Assembly: GCF_022458985.1 (NCBI RefSeq)
Contig: NC_061784.1
Coordinates: 24,486,545 to 24,550,544 of the forward strand
Origin: Mugil cephalus
Taxonomy: Eukaryota > Chordata > Actinopteri > Mugiliformes > Mugilidae
Length of the DNA stretch: 64,000 nt
Direction: 5' to 3'
Below the pieces are notes generated by a model. It was not told where the DNA came from and did not search any database. It saw only the letters and a list, made by a program, of their open reading frames with translations. Positions 48,801-60,138 of the stretch are shown in pieces. Position 1 is the stretch's first letter. Each line of letters starts with the position of its first letter. The translations under genes were made by a program, and so were the position numbers.

Positions 48801-51800
48801 CACCTGTATATGATATATGGGTCATACATTATCCCAAGCTGTGGATCACAGTGTTATAGCCTCCACATCTATATGTCTGCTAGGAGCCCCACATCAGTGT
48901 CAATCTGTTTTATTTATTTATTTTCTTTCTTTCAACAATTTGGAAGTTATTGTTTTATTTTATTTTTTATGGGTTTACTGAATTACACCTTTGTAAATTT
49001 TTTATTTTTTTTTAAACAAATTTTAAAATGATGACTTTTATTTTATTCATTTATTTTCACTTTATTTGTCATTTTATGTTTTTTGTAGTGTAAGTGTAAA
49101 ATATAAAGGTCATTTCACACATTCTGGTTCAACAAACTTCACACTGACCGACAGCAAAACAAAATGGCCTCCACACAGCAGGGGGCGCTGCAGGACGGTT
49201 AACGTTTACCATTAAGGTAACGTTATAAGTAAAGATGTAGCTCCCGCTCTGAGGACGTACCTTTAAAGTAGGCGGCGCTCACGGGACTCACACCGGTGGG
49301 TCGGGGGAGGGCCTTGGACAGGAAGCGCTGCACCTTCCCGCCGGTCTGCTGAGACACCCAGTCATTGATCTCTTTCACGTCTTTGGTTACTCCCAGTAGC
49401 ACCTTGGGACTAACGCCGTACTGCTGCTGCACAAGCGCTGTGAAGTCCGGCTTCAGACGAAGTCCTGAGAGAGGAAGGTCAGACCCAAAAGAAGGTCACA
49501 GGTTCGAAACTGCTACAAAAACAAGACGCTAAAAGGCAAGAATTTTAACTCGCCAGTCACTGAAGCATCTGATGTCCTGAAAATATCTCAGAGGTTAGAG
49601 GTTAAAGCTCAGATACACTCCCTGACCAAAATAAATACATAAAAGCTCCTCCCCTCTAGTCTGTGAAGCTCCTCCCCTCTAGTCTGTGGGCGGAGCTCCT
49701 CCCCTCTAGTCTGTGGGTGGTGCGCCACCAGCTTTGACTCCATTGATTCAATAAGAAGCTTCTCCAATGTCTCCAGGTTTCTTCCATCAGTGTTTTTAGT
49801 TCAGATCTTGTATTGATGATGTCAGAGTCTGAGTCTCCAGCTCATCCCAAACATTCTCTCTGGGTTCAGGTCTGGACTCTGGTCTGGTCTCATGCTCCCT
49901 GAACCTCTTTCACTATCTGAGCCCCGTGAATCCTGGTGTTATCATCTTGGAATATGGAAGAAAAACTCCATGGATGGAAGAACCTGCTCATTCAGTGTAT
50001 TCAGGGATTCAGCTGACCTCATTCTCTGGGACCAGTAACTGCAGCGACCCCAGTTTGTCTTGTCTTTTGCGCGTTAGCCCAAGTGCTAGCAGAATCCCTG
50101 ACTAACGTATGCTTGGCTTGGTTAATGTGCTATTTGAAGCTGGAAAGAAAACTCCTTCCTGCAGAGTGTGATAATACTTTATGTGTCTCCAGCTGGTGCT
50201 AACGCTAACGCTACTTGGACAAACTGAGACATGTTCACAGTCGTTCTGCTGCAGATGCTTCATTAATCACATTAACCAGGATTAATCTGCATTCATTTTA
50301 ACAGCCTTATTAAAAATAATAGCTATCAGCGCTCATGATGTGAAGCCAGATTGAAAAATGAACTCACGTCTTGACACGTAGATGCGAGCGGCCGCGCTCA
50401 GGCCTTTCCCCGGTGTCTGGACTGAGGCCAGCAGGTCCTTCAGGGTCCCGTGGAGCTGAGGGTCCTGCAGGGTGTGGTACCTCAGGGCCCGGTGCAGCTG
50501 CCTCTGAGCGTGCTCAGATCCTCCTGGGACAGAGGTCGGGGAGGAGGATCAGTGCCCTGACATGGTGTCACAGATATCCACTCCAGCTAAAAGTTATTCT
50601 TTCCATGATAATTCTGTCCCACCTCCATCTTTTTCTGCCTCAAGCACGTGTGTTCACTGCTTTAGAAAACAGATCAAACCTGTGAACATGTTTGAAGTCT
50701 GATCAGCACTGGTATCCTCTAAGGCCACTTTTAGTCCTTTATTTATTCTACTGAGATCTTAGTAGTTGTATCTGCTGCTGTGTCTCTTTGCGTCTGATGG
50801 AAATTAGCTTGTAGCTAAATCCAGCAAACAAATCAAAATGAAGACAGAGACAGAGAGAGAGAAGAGAACAGAGGAAACTTCTGATTTCTGGGAAGAAGCA
50901 GATGAAAACAGATTTTCAGCCGTTGTGGCCGATGAAGCCCGTACACACCATGACGGTCATAGATTTAGTTTGTGGTGTGTTTGTGTCTTCACCCATGGAC
51001 AGCTGAGTCAGCACCGCCGACACACTGATGGGGGCCAAGAAGACGTTGCTCGCTGCCTCGCTGCTCGCCAACGCTCGGAACAGGTTGTAGCCGAAGTCTG
51101 AGGTGGCGGCGGCCATCTTTGCCGCCGGAGTTGTGAAGAGCTCCACGTGTTCCTCCTCCCCGGTCTCATCGCCTCCCGTCTCCGACTGAAACACAGTTTA
51201 TTTGTCTTTATTTGAGGAGCAGAGGGAACAATGGGAGAGGTGAATGTTGGACTTATTAACCCTTTATACTGCACTCATTGAAATACGTGGAAATTATCAA
51301 TTTTGTTTGTTTTGCTATTGTGAAATATGAAAAGGCTTTTTTGTGAATTTCTTCAAATTTTCTAATTCCCTTGTGTTAAATCCAGATGAATGAATGTCTC
51401 ATATCTGGTTCCTGGTCTCATATCTGGTTCTGGTCCCATATCTGGTTCTGGTCTCATATCTGGTTCCTGGTCCTTAAACTAATGTAAACATGTATTTGTC
51501 ACATTAGAACATCAGAGCTGATTCAGACACTTCTCAACATCATCACATTAGAAACATCAGGACACTTGTTCTTCATCATGGTTCCTAATAAACCAGTTCA
51601 GAGGGGGGACCTTGTAGACCACATTAGACCCTGATTAGACCTGACAATGTTTCCTTGATCTTCTCTGATTGGCTCAATGAAAACCACATGACACTAAACC
51701 TCACTGAGAGGAACCAGGAACCACATTACCACAGATGGTTCCTGATTCCTGGAATAAAATCAAATCGAATAAAACTGAATAAGCTGGTGACTGTGGGACA

Positions 51801-52604
51801 GTGTGAAATATGAAAGCGTGCGATAACGTTTTATTCTGTTCTTTTTATTCCATTGTTTAAATTATCCATGTATGTATGCTGTTACACCACTGTGACGAAA
51901 TGAAATCACATTTCATTGTATTATTCTTATTCTCATTCTTAACGTAAATTAAAAAAAAAGGGTTAACCGATGTGTGGCATCTTCTTTCAGACACTTTAAC
52001 TTCAGTGAGGAACGTTTTTTATGAAGTCACCAACTGAGAAAGGTTTCCCTGTCGGACAATGGGTTGAAGGATATTTTCTTGTGTGTGTTAGCATGGATAA
52101 AAGCAGCTGCTATTAGCTGAACTTTCTGCTGTCGTTGGGCTCCAGTGTCGCTCTGATGTCTGGTTTCATGGTGTTGTTGAATATTCTACTCTTTCATCAC
52201 AGCAACAGTTTCATTTTATCTCAACCAGACACTCTCCCCCTTGTTTTCTGTCAAGAAACATTACATGACTGAAATATTCTGCACTCTCTTGCTCTCTTGT
52301 GGAATAAGTTTTTTTTTGAATAATCTTGTCTTAAGGAGCTAAACTAAATAAAAAAGCTCAAATTAGTTGTGTGTGTTGGGACTGGTTCTGTTATATGTTC
52401 TAATTTCACTGCAGGACAATTAAAAACGGAGAACAGGCCATAGTTTGGGTTAAACTGCAGAGTTCCTGACATGAGACGTTTAACATGCGTTCAGTCTGGA
52501 GACCGGAAGCTGTACGAGATCATGACATGAGGACGGGTGAATACCTGAGCCCGGCAGAAGCTCAAGATGACTCCAAACACCAGAAGGACGCTTGTTCGCC
52601 TCAT
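45896..52604 (-). CDS. serpinf1: Pigment epithelium-derived factor (serpin F1), 7 coding exons
   Basis: A secreted, non-inhibitory serpin that is neurotrophic and anti-angiogenic in characterised relatives. Coding exons in transcript order: 52604-52545, 51185-50993, 50523-50368, 49464-49261, 48725-48586, 48497-48287, 46146-45896. All are GT-AG, phases agree, and the 1215 bases give 404 residues (human about 418). Exon 1 encodes the signal peptide MRRTSVLLVFGVILSFCRAQ. An acidic stretch (DETGEEEHVE) follows. Serpin core motifs: SNVFLAPISVSAVL, EINDWV, AAYFKG, RVPMM, DSDLSC, FIFLPDEVTSNLTLVEESLT (sequon N274, at the known PEDF glycosylation position), and RPFLYLIRDEASGALLFIGRVVNP at the C terminus. 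The reactive loop (about 350-375) lacks the small-residue hinge of inhibitory serpins, as in PEDF. An acceptor abuts the start, implying a 5' noncoding exon. It lies directly downstream of serpinf2. Confidence 0.95.
46270..46770 (-). mobile_element. Nonautonomous DNA element related to 59248-59502, in serpinf1 intron 6
   Basis: It shares CAGATCTGGGTGCTTCATTT, the GAATTAGATT region and the end ACCTGAACCATACCCATTCC with the element in serpinf2. About 200 bases more lie between the two shared parts. Terminal repeats are eroded. Confidence 0.6.
47291..47413. repeat. Long hairpin-forming inverted repeat in serpinf1 intron 6
   Basis: Two 44-base arms (47291-47334 and 47370-47413) are inverted complements with about seven mismatches and a 35-base loop. 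The core of the arms reads CGAGGTGTCCATTATCT in both. It could be a foldback transposon end or a palindromic MITE. No target duplication was recognised. Confidence 0.8.
49632..49722. repeat. Short tandem repeat in serpinf1 intron
   Basis: Three copies of AGCTCCTCCCCTCTAGTCTG with spacers of variable length. Confidence 0.85.
50068..50278. repeat. Dispersed repeat, shorter copy of a pair with 10031-10348
   Basis: Nearly identical to the distant copy except for a clean internal gap of about 105 bases after TTTATGTGTCTCCA. It lies in serpinf1 intron 3. Confidence 0.8.
51256..51752 (+). mobile_element. piggyBac-like nonautonomous element, most complete copy, in serpinf1 intron 1
   Basis: It begins TTAACCCTTTATAC, carries a tandem run of CTCATATCTGGTTC units (51397-51470), then AAACATGTATTTGTCAC and GAGGGGGGACCTTGTAGACC, and ends near GGTTCCTGATTCCTG. 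The order matches partial copies at 14231, 26144 and 35548. Confidence 0.65.
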
Positions 52605-52726
52605 CCTGGAACACAAACACAAAGGTCCAGTAGTGAACAAAAGGGCATTTTGATTAAGTCTAAACTTTTTCAGTCTTAACAAAAAGGTTTGTGAGATGAA
52701 CGGGTTCAGGGTCCTGTGATGTTCCA

Positions 52727-52826
52727 GCAGCGCCACCATGTGGTCAGTAGAATATCGTATCAGCTGCTGTCTCTGATGGATCTCTACCTACCACTGGACC
52801 AGAACCAGGAACACATGGATGGAGAC
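52727..52826 (+). repeat. Dispersed repeat family B copy
   Basis: CAGCGCCACCATGTGGTCAG through CTGGACCAGAACCAGGAACA; it is in the serpinf1 5' intron. Confidence 0.75.
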
Positions 52827-53922
52827 TTGGAGACATGATCCAGATCCAGTACCAGATGGAAAGACTCTCACAGGTTAAGATCTAATGTTCTGTTGATGTG
52901 ACTTCTATTCGAGGTCAAAGACAATAACAAGCGATTATTCTTGACCTGCTCTGAGCAACATTTTGGGGTTTTTTTCTGACCATCTTCTAATCTCCAAAGA
53001 TCTTGACCACACTAGTCTATGGAGGTCACATTCAGCCTCACGATTACACCAAAGTTTTAGAAGTATATTTTTTAAAACAGCAATGCCTGTGTAGATTATT
53101 TCAGAGCTGTATTCTCTGCTGCATGGAGGTCCTCTGCATCTAAATGAGAGCTCCTAACTTCTCTTCAGTGAATACTAAAGCAAATCTGAAGAGAATCTGA
53201 AGAGTCTGAGAAGCTTCTCAGTCTTCCAGCTCATGGTATATCTAAATAAAGAGTTTAAAAAGGCAACTGGACTTACAGAGTAACTCTACCTTTTTAAACG
53301 CTTTTTGGACAAATCTCAAGAGGAAATTATCCAAAAGAATTCAGACAGAAACGTTTATCGCTGTGAGACGACGCTTCATAATTATAGCACCAGACTTTAA
53401 CCAGCGTCCTGACCTTCACAGTGAGTTATGGCCCTAAAGGTTTTGGCTTCAGTACTGACAGTCTTACAATGACTCTTTTGTTCTGCTCACATCTGGACCT
53501 GGTTCTAGTGGTTTCACAAAAAAAGCGGAAAAAAGCAAACCTCAGACCACACACACACTAACTCCTGTTTCTATGTCTCTGAGGACGGGATACCTAACCC
53601 TGACCTTTACCCTAAAACCAGCTCTGAACAGGTTTAACCCTCAGTAGGTCACAGGTTGAATAAACAAGGACTGTCTACTGAAGCTGGGCTGATAGGAAAC
53701 CCAGACACTTTCTTTCATCCTTTCTCCCCTTAAAGCTAAACTCATCTTGTTTCTTCATGTTTCTTCCAGTCAGAGTTAATGTGGAGGGATGAGCTCATAC
53801 CTTGTGTTCTCTGCTCCAAAAATGTTCTGGTCCTCCAACGCTGTCATAAACTCCCTAACCCTCTCTGGAAGATTAGTCTCCAGGAAACTCTTCTCTTCTT
53901 TTAACCGTTGCAGAGTTCAGTG

Positions 53923-53952
53923 TTTGTTGTTGTTGTTGTTGTTGTTGTTGTT
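53923..53952. repeat. GTT trinucleotide microsatellite
   Basis: About ten GTT units lie in the serpinf1 5' intron. Confidence 0.9.
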
Positions 53953-54924
53953 TGTCTGCAGCCTTTGGCCTGAGTGACTCCATGGATTCTGTCCAGATCA
54001 TCTCCTACCACCACCTCACCACACATCCACATCACACTAGATACTGTCTAACACCTCCATCACTGCATGGCTACAAACAGGGCTCTGGTTTTTCTTGTGC
54101 TCCTTCTCAATGTCATTTTTCATTTTAAAACCATTCTATTTAAATCATTGTGAGTCAAAATGTTCAGATTCTTAAGTTTTGATGCTGATAAACAAGAAAA
54201 CCCCATACTATTATTTCCCGCCTTTCTTTAATGTCGTCTCCTGTGCTTAAATGATTCTGCAGCTGTGGTGGTTCGTCTCTAGAGACCTGCAGGGTTCCTG
54301 TAGATGAACAGCTGACTCAGCAGAAGCTGCGTCCTGCACAAACTTGTCACTGGAAAGTTTTTGCTCTTTAACTCTCTGATATCTCATCGGGGACTTTTAA
54401 AATTTGAGGTCAGTCACCCTTATATTATCCCAGATGTTGCGTTTGGCTCAAAGGTCTATACAGCTCCAAACAACCAGAGTTCATAATGGTTTAAAAAATC
54501 TTCACCACACCTTTAAATATGATACAAACGCCACTTTAAACAAAGCTAGTTTAAGGAGAAGACTGGCTCTGCTCCACTCACGGCTATTATATAACCTGTT
54601 GAGGGGAAAAGCTGGGGTGGGGGTTTTGGCAGAGCACAGAAGGAAAAGCTGGAGCAAGAAGAAGTCTGGAGACGACATACAATCCTCTTGATGTCATCCT
54701 GGACGGAGGCTGTGAGGAGTTTTTTCCAATCGCTAAAAGATTAAAAGTCTTTAAAGTCTTTGACATCAGACTTTAAGTCGAGGCTCATGATTGACTTTTT
54801 TGATCAAAGCTGCAAATTTTTTCCGCTTTTAATCTGTTTCCTCATGATCAAACGCATCGAATACCAAAGTTAAAAGTCGTGCGTAAAGGCGCAAAATGAG
54901 CCAAAGCGCGTAAATGCCACTCAC

Positions 54925-55100
54925 CTCTCCGCTCCCGGGTGGTTCACGTCTCTCAGTGTCTCTGTGGCCGCTGATGAGGACAGTATCGTGTCTCTGAATC
55001 TCTGTAGCTGCTGATGAGGACAACCTCTGTCCCGACGACGCCTCCCGGCTCCGCGCCCGCGGCTGCGCGCATCCAACTGCTGCCAACAGAGCGCCGGGGA
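54925..55100 (-). promoter_or_regulatory. serpinf1: Probable 5' noncoding exon and CpG-rich promoter of serpinf1
   Basis: A minus-strand donor GAGAG/GTGAGT ends an exon at 54925. The sequence before it is unusually CpG-rich for this window (55034-55095). A 25-base motif, CTCTGT-GC-GCTGATGAGGACA, is directly repeated at about 54959-54983 and 54999-55022. The partner acceptor TGTTCCAG ends one base before the serpinf1 start codon at 52604, making a 2.3-kb intron. The exon 5' end is unplaced. Confidence 0.5.
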
Positions 55101-55536
55101 CGCGCAAGATCAACAGAATCTGCTGGATCCGAATCAACAGAGCAACCTCTGCTGGCTCCAAGAAGCTCCAGCAATCACAGGGGTTAGGTAGACAGGAATG
55201 AGTTAAGACTACAAGATCACAGCATCAGATCTGCCTTGAGACGGACAGAGGAACTCGTTTTTTATAAGAACTGTGCAGTGGTTCATTCACATGTGTGAGT
55301 GTAAAACACAAATAGATAAAACCTCTGCAAAATAATAAAAAAAAAAAATTTCTTTGTTTTTTCAGGAAAAGTAATTCGGCATCACTGAACATTTTGTTTA
55401 ATCTCATCAGAAAATGTGACTCTACGCACAATGAGTCTGTATTTATGTTTTATTATTATCATGTCTGAATTTCCTTGAAAGGAGACGTTTGGGAAATATT
55501 CGGTGTAGAAAAGACAAACAGACGAGGAGCAAAGTG

Positions 55537-55542
55537 TTTATT
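55537..55542 (-). terminator. serpinf2: Polyadenylation signal of serpinf2
   Basis: AATAAA on the minus strand, about 125 bases past the stop codon. Confidence 0.6.
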
Positions 55543-55665
55543 GGTGAATGGTAGAGGTGCTTCTTGAGGGTTATGTATTCCAGTCTTTATGCTAAGCTAA
55601 CACTGTATTCATCTGACAGATATGAAAGGGGCGTTCTTATCTAACTCGCCGATCAGATTTCCAAC

Positions 55666-58600
55666 TCAGATAGGAACCCAGTCTTGTGGTTTGGAGCAGG
55701 TTTCGCTGCCATCTGTCTGGTCCTGTTTCTTCTCAGTGGTGGAGGCGCTGCATGGAGGCCCAGTGCTGCCCTCTGCTGGCTTGGCCTCGCGTAACCTGTT
55801 GTTATCCAAATCACTTAAGGTGCCATTGCGTTGGGGCTCATCATTAAGCATGGGCTCATTGTTGGGGGCGGGGTTTGTGACCACGCCCATGAAGAGCGGA
55901 GTCAGGGACACGTCGTCAATGAGGGCAAAGAGGAACGGTGAGCTGACGGAAAAGATGGAGATGGACCGTGTGGTCGTCACAACGGTGGTGGCGGAGGACT
56001 CGACGCCTTCCTCACTGAGCTCCACAGTGGTGGCATGGCGCACCGCCGCCACCCGGAGGGGCTGGTCCGAAATCCCCGTGAGGTTAGGAGCAGAGAAGAG
56101 AGAACCGAGACCTGACAGAGACAAGAACATCACATCGTTGGTTGATCGCCTTCACGTCTCCACTTGCTCGGTCGAAACTGGGCCTGATCATTTGGAAAAC
56201 TTACAAATCCTGCCCCAACTACAATACACTGCTGGACATTCAGCAAAACAACTTCAACCAAACTTAGCCTAGAGGTTTAAAGCATGTCCTGTGGTATCCA
56301 AAGCATGTGGAACAACTCCCCCACCATATTAGTGGATGGGACAGATAAAAACTCTTAAACAACACTGTGACGTTAGCTCTTTGCAGAGTTAGCATTCACA
56401 AAGTCTGAACCCACGATGGAGCTGAATTTAATTATTGTTAGTAATTGGAGGTAGGAGGTGGAGGTAGAACAGAATTAACTTCTAGAGGAAGAAGGACGGA
56501 TCATCCAGAACTTGGATCCAAACTGAAACAAGCCTCTAGCCACAGTTTGACCAGTGGGTCTCCTGCTGACCAGAACTACCCTAGCTACAAATCCTTGTAA
56601 ATTTTTGTGTATGAGGAGTTTTATGAATGCACAATGCCAAAACACTGACACAAGAACTCACTGTCAGTCAAAAAGAACACATTTAGACCTCTTTTCCCAG
56701 AAAATTATTCCTGTCTTGTCTGAGTATTCATGCAATTTTGCCTCATGTTTGCACATGTGCAGCTGTTATATGTTAGATTTTAAAAACGTGGTTGAATATG
56801 TGGGTAAGATCAAATAAACTCTCACCCATGCTGGTCAGCGCCTCCTGAAGCTCCTGGCGGTACTGCAGCTTCACCTTGGGTAGGTTGACCTGCATTGTTT
56901 TCTCCTGAGGTAGTCGTCTGTAGAGGTCAGAGATGTTCAGTCTGGGGAGCACTAGCGACACATTTCCTCTGGGTAGGACGATCAAGAAGCTGGTGTTCCC
57001 CTTAAAAGGAAAACTGGCAACCTGGAGAACATGTGTAACGCATGCATTGGTACGGTGCTCAAGACATTCATGGCTCTGACCATCAATAATGGATCAGTGG
57101 ATGTCGGGGTTACCTGTGCTTCCAGTTCTACGTCGTCCAGTAGGCGTAGAGGGTACTGAGCAGACTTCATCATGTCCACTGAGACCGAGTTCTCATCATC
57201 TATGTAGAAAACTCCCTTGGACGTCGCTTGGGGGTCAAACTGGGTCCGCCATTCACCTAACAAACAGAACAAGTAAAGTAAGTGGGAGTCAATCCTAATC
57301 TGTGCCATTAAAGTGGCACTTGACACTGTATCACTTCTCTTGTTTAAGAGGCCTCAGATGTCCAGTTACATTAGGGTGATGCTGTTACTGTGAGACTTTG
57401 GTTCCTCCCTTTAGTCTTGGTAGATTGTTCAGTATCAGTGTTGGACAAACTGTAGCAGCCTTAGAGTCTCATTCGTGACTCAGTGAAAAGAGTCGTATGA
57501 CTTGTTATGCTCATAGTGTGTGTAGGGTATGTAAAGGTTCCTAGTCATGGTATATTCAAAAGCGTCTACTGTTTCTAGAAGACATTTCCTAAATGGTACA
57601 TCTATTTGGGTGAATGTGTGGTTGGTGTCCATCTGAAGGTCACATGACCAGAGTCTGGAGGAATCAGTTTACTTTCCTAATCAGTGGTTTTCCTAACAAC
57701 CAATGAATTGGGAACATCAACGATCAACAGCCTGAGGTTTGACATAGATGTTTCTCTTCACTCAGTTTTCAAACCATTTGTCTTCTCTAGATAAAATATG
57801 GACATCCTCTAAAGAGTGTCCTCTGTCAACAGCTGAATCCTGACCTGAGGGGATGGATCTCTCGTGTTGAGTCATGCATTTTGTGAATGGGTTGTTTTGT
57901 TTCCCCAATGTACAAGTTTGCCAAGTTCAGGTGTTCCTTGTTTCCACTTGTGGTTTGGATCTGTTACAGTGGAGGTATTCTATTTCCAAGCTTCGGTAAT
58001 GGTCATGGTTGGTCATCATCACAGTCACCACACGATTCCATTTTCAATGTCTAGTCTGGTCAGATCTGAACCTCATAGACAAAACTGCTCTTTTTGGACA
58101 ATTGCCACTGGGTTTTAGGACTATTGAGTCCAAATATTTAAAAGAAGATAAATGGAATCAATGAACTTGATGAAACTCTGCAGAAATACTGGCTTTGATA
58201 TTGAGACACTAAGTAGGACAGTGATTCATTAAGGGCTCATCGTCGTGGTGGGGGAAGCAGTGGCCTTTTGGACCATGAGGTTTGGTCCTCTTTATGTTCA
58301 TGGCTGAGTAGGTGCCCTGAACAAGCACCCAAACTCCCAAAACAGCTTGCATTACTACCCACTGCTCCAAGAACAAAACTATAAGGGGCAGAAAGAGTTA
58401 GCGTAGCAGCTTTTGAGTTGTAAGGTCTTGGGTTGGCATCGCAAGCAAGCTGCTAACCTCCAAACTCCTCTTTAGGTGAACCGATGGGTTAAATACATCA
58501 ATATGGGAAAATTATTTTACGTATCAAGCCACCAGTCACAGAATCAAACAGTTTTATGTGTAACAACCACAGACAGCCTCATTGTTCCTGCAATGCCCCA

Positions 58601-60022
58601 TTTGTGAACTTTGTAAACCATCACACTCGTGGGTTTTTGGTGGGACTGTTTACCTTTGAAGTAAACGGCGTTCATGAGCATTAGCACCACATCATGTGGA
58701 ATGCTTTCCAGAAAGTTTGGAATGTGACCATTGGTGGCATTCTCCACCCACTGGTTGACCTCCTCCACAGAGACCAGAGGAACAGGCCGTGATTGGTACC
58801 TGAAAAATCAACATGGCGCATATCAGCCAATAAACAGAGGAACAGAGAGAATGTATCACTTGGTGTAGTTTCTGTTTACCTGGCCAGAGACTCTTCAGCA
58901 AAGGACAACTTCACTTTAAATCCTGAGATGAAGAAAGAAAATAGAAAATGTGAGTCCAGATTTAAACCAATCTTCTGCAGTTCAGTTCAACACGCCAGCT
59001 CACACCTTTCTTCAGGTACATCCGTGTTGCCAACTCAAGTGATGTGTGGCTGAAATGAGGTATGAGGCTTCCCAGTACATGATGGTAACAGGGAAGACTG
59101 TGGGCATGGAGGCTCTGAAGCAGCAGCTTTTCTGTTTCGTTGCGAGCACCTGAGAGAAAAATCAGATATAGGAAAGGTTTAACCTCCTAAACAAAACTTC
59201 TCAGAATCTGCATGTCAGGTTCAGAACTACACTCAGGCCGTCACCAGTAGGGATGGGTACTGATACTAGTAACCAGACTGAAAAACAACGCAGATCTGGG
59301 TGCTTCATTTGGTGCCAGTGAGTTTTTAATTAGCTTAGCCCCCTTAGCTCTATTGCTGTGTTGACGCTACACATGCAGCATGTCAGACTGGTCAACCTGC
59401 AACAAGAGAGGCAACACCTGGAATTAGATTAAACATCTGACTTTAAACACCAGCACCGTTTCAAAAGTTATCAGATAAAACCTGAACCAGACCCATCCCT
59501 ATTCATTAATTGGTTGTCTATTGTATGAAAGGCTGTGTTAGCATGATAGTGGAGCACTAATAAATGCTATTGATGGTGCAGAGGTGCAGCCTGTTTTTGT
59601 ACAAACCACTGTTGTGTAGACGACTGGCTCATCGGGTAGAAAGTTTCCTGACTAACCTAATGTGAGGTGAGCGAGGGCAAAGGCCAGGCTGAGAGGTGAG
59701 ATGATGACGTTTGGCTGCTGTGGCCCAATGGGAAGATTCTCCAAGAGCTTTAATCCCAGTCGCTCAATGGCGCCTCCTATCGCTCGGTGCTCCTCGGGGC
59801 TGATCGCTCCTCCACAGATGTGAACCTTTGTCTCCTCCTTTTCATCTACAATGTCGGAAACATCAGAAGGCGCTGGAGTGGGCTCCTTTAGAGTTACATA
59901 AAGACGTACATTAAAGACATTCCTGTTAGCACTTGAAATATTCGCTACTCTGTCGAGTTGGTTCTTACAGTCAGTCCCAGGCGGCAGAGACAAAGCAAGA
60001 GAAGAAGAAGACACAGCTTCAT
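55666..60022 (-). CDS. serpinf2: Alpha-2-antiplasmin (serpin F2), 8 coding exons
   Basis: A secreted plasma serpin, the main fast inhibitor of plasmin in vertebrates. Coding exons in transcript order: 60022-59969, 59885-59657, 59149-59006, 58922-58880, 58799-58654, 57256-57114, 57021-56826, 56111-55666. Phases agree; 1401 bases give 466 residues (human 491). Exon 1 is a signal peptide beginning MKLCLLLLLLCLCRLG. Cys42 and Cys115 match the family disulfide spacing. Landmarks: NVIISPLSLAFALAHLTLG, LATRMYLKKGF, EEVNQWVENATNG, MNAVYFKG, EWRTQFDPQAT, ASFPFKGNTSFLIVLP. The reactive loop aligns GVESSATTVVTTTR with P1 Arg367; P1' is Ser where human has Met. After FLFALIDD comes a C-terminal extension of about 75 residues, as in the family, but it ends ...DWVPI without the terminal lysine. 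No glutamine occurs between the signal peptide and Cys42. Exons 4 and 5 together correspond to one exon in serpinf1. Confidence 0.94.
59248..59502. mobile_element. Nonautonomous DNA element with TAGGGATGGGT ends, in serpinf2 intron 2
   Basis: The left end TAGGGATGGGTACTGATA and the inverted right end ATAGGGATGGGTCTGG form imperfect terminal repeats around a 255-bp body with no coding capacity. A relative lies in serpinf1 at 46270-46770. No clear target duplication was seen. Confidence 0.65.
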
Positions 60023-60138
60023 TTCCAAACAGCCAACCTGGAAAACAAACACACGACTGGCAATGATAGGATGTGGATAAGCAGTGGTTGAACATAGCTA
60101 ACATTTCATTCTAGCATCATCTCGAAGTAGAGCAGAAG

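Noticed and set aside
55622-56272. 216-residue plus-strand open frame
   Set aside because: Antisense to the last coding exon of serpinf2, which has strong family matches on the other strand.
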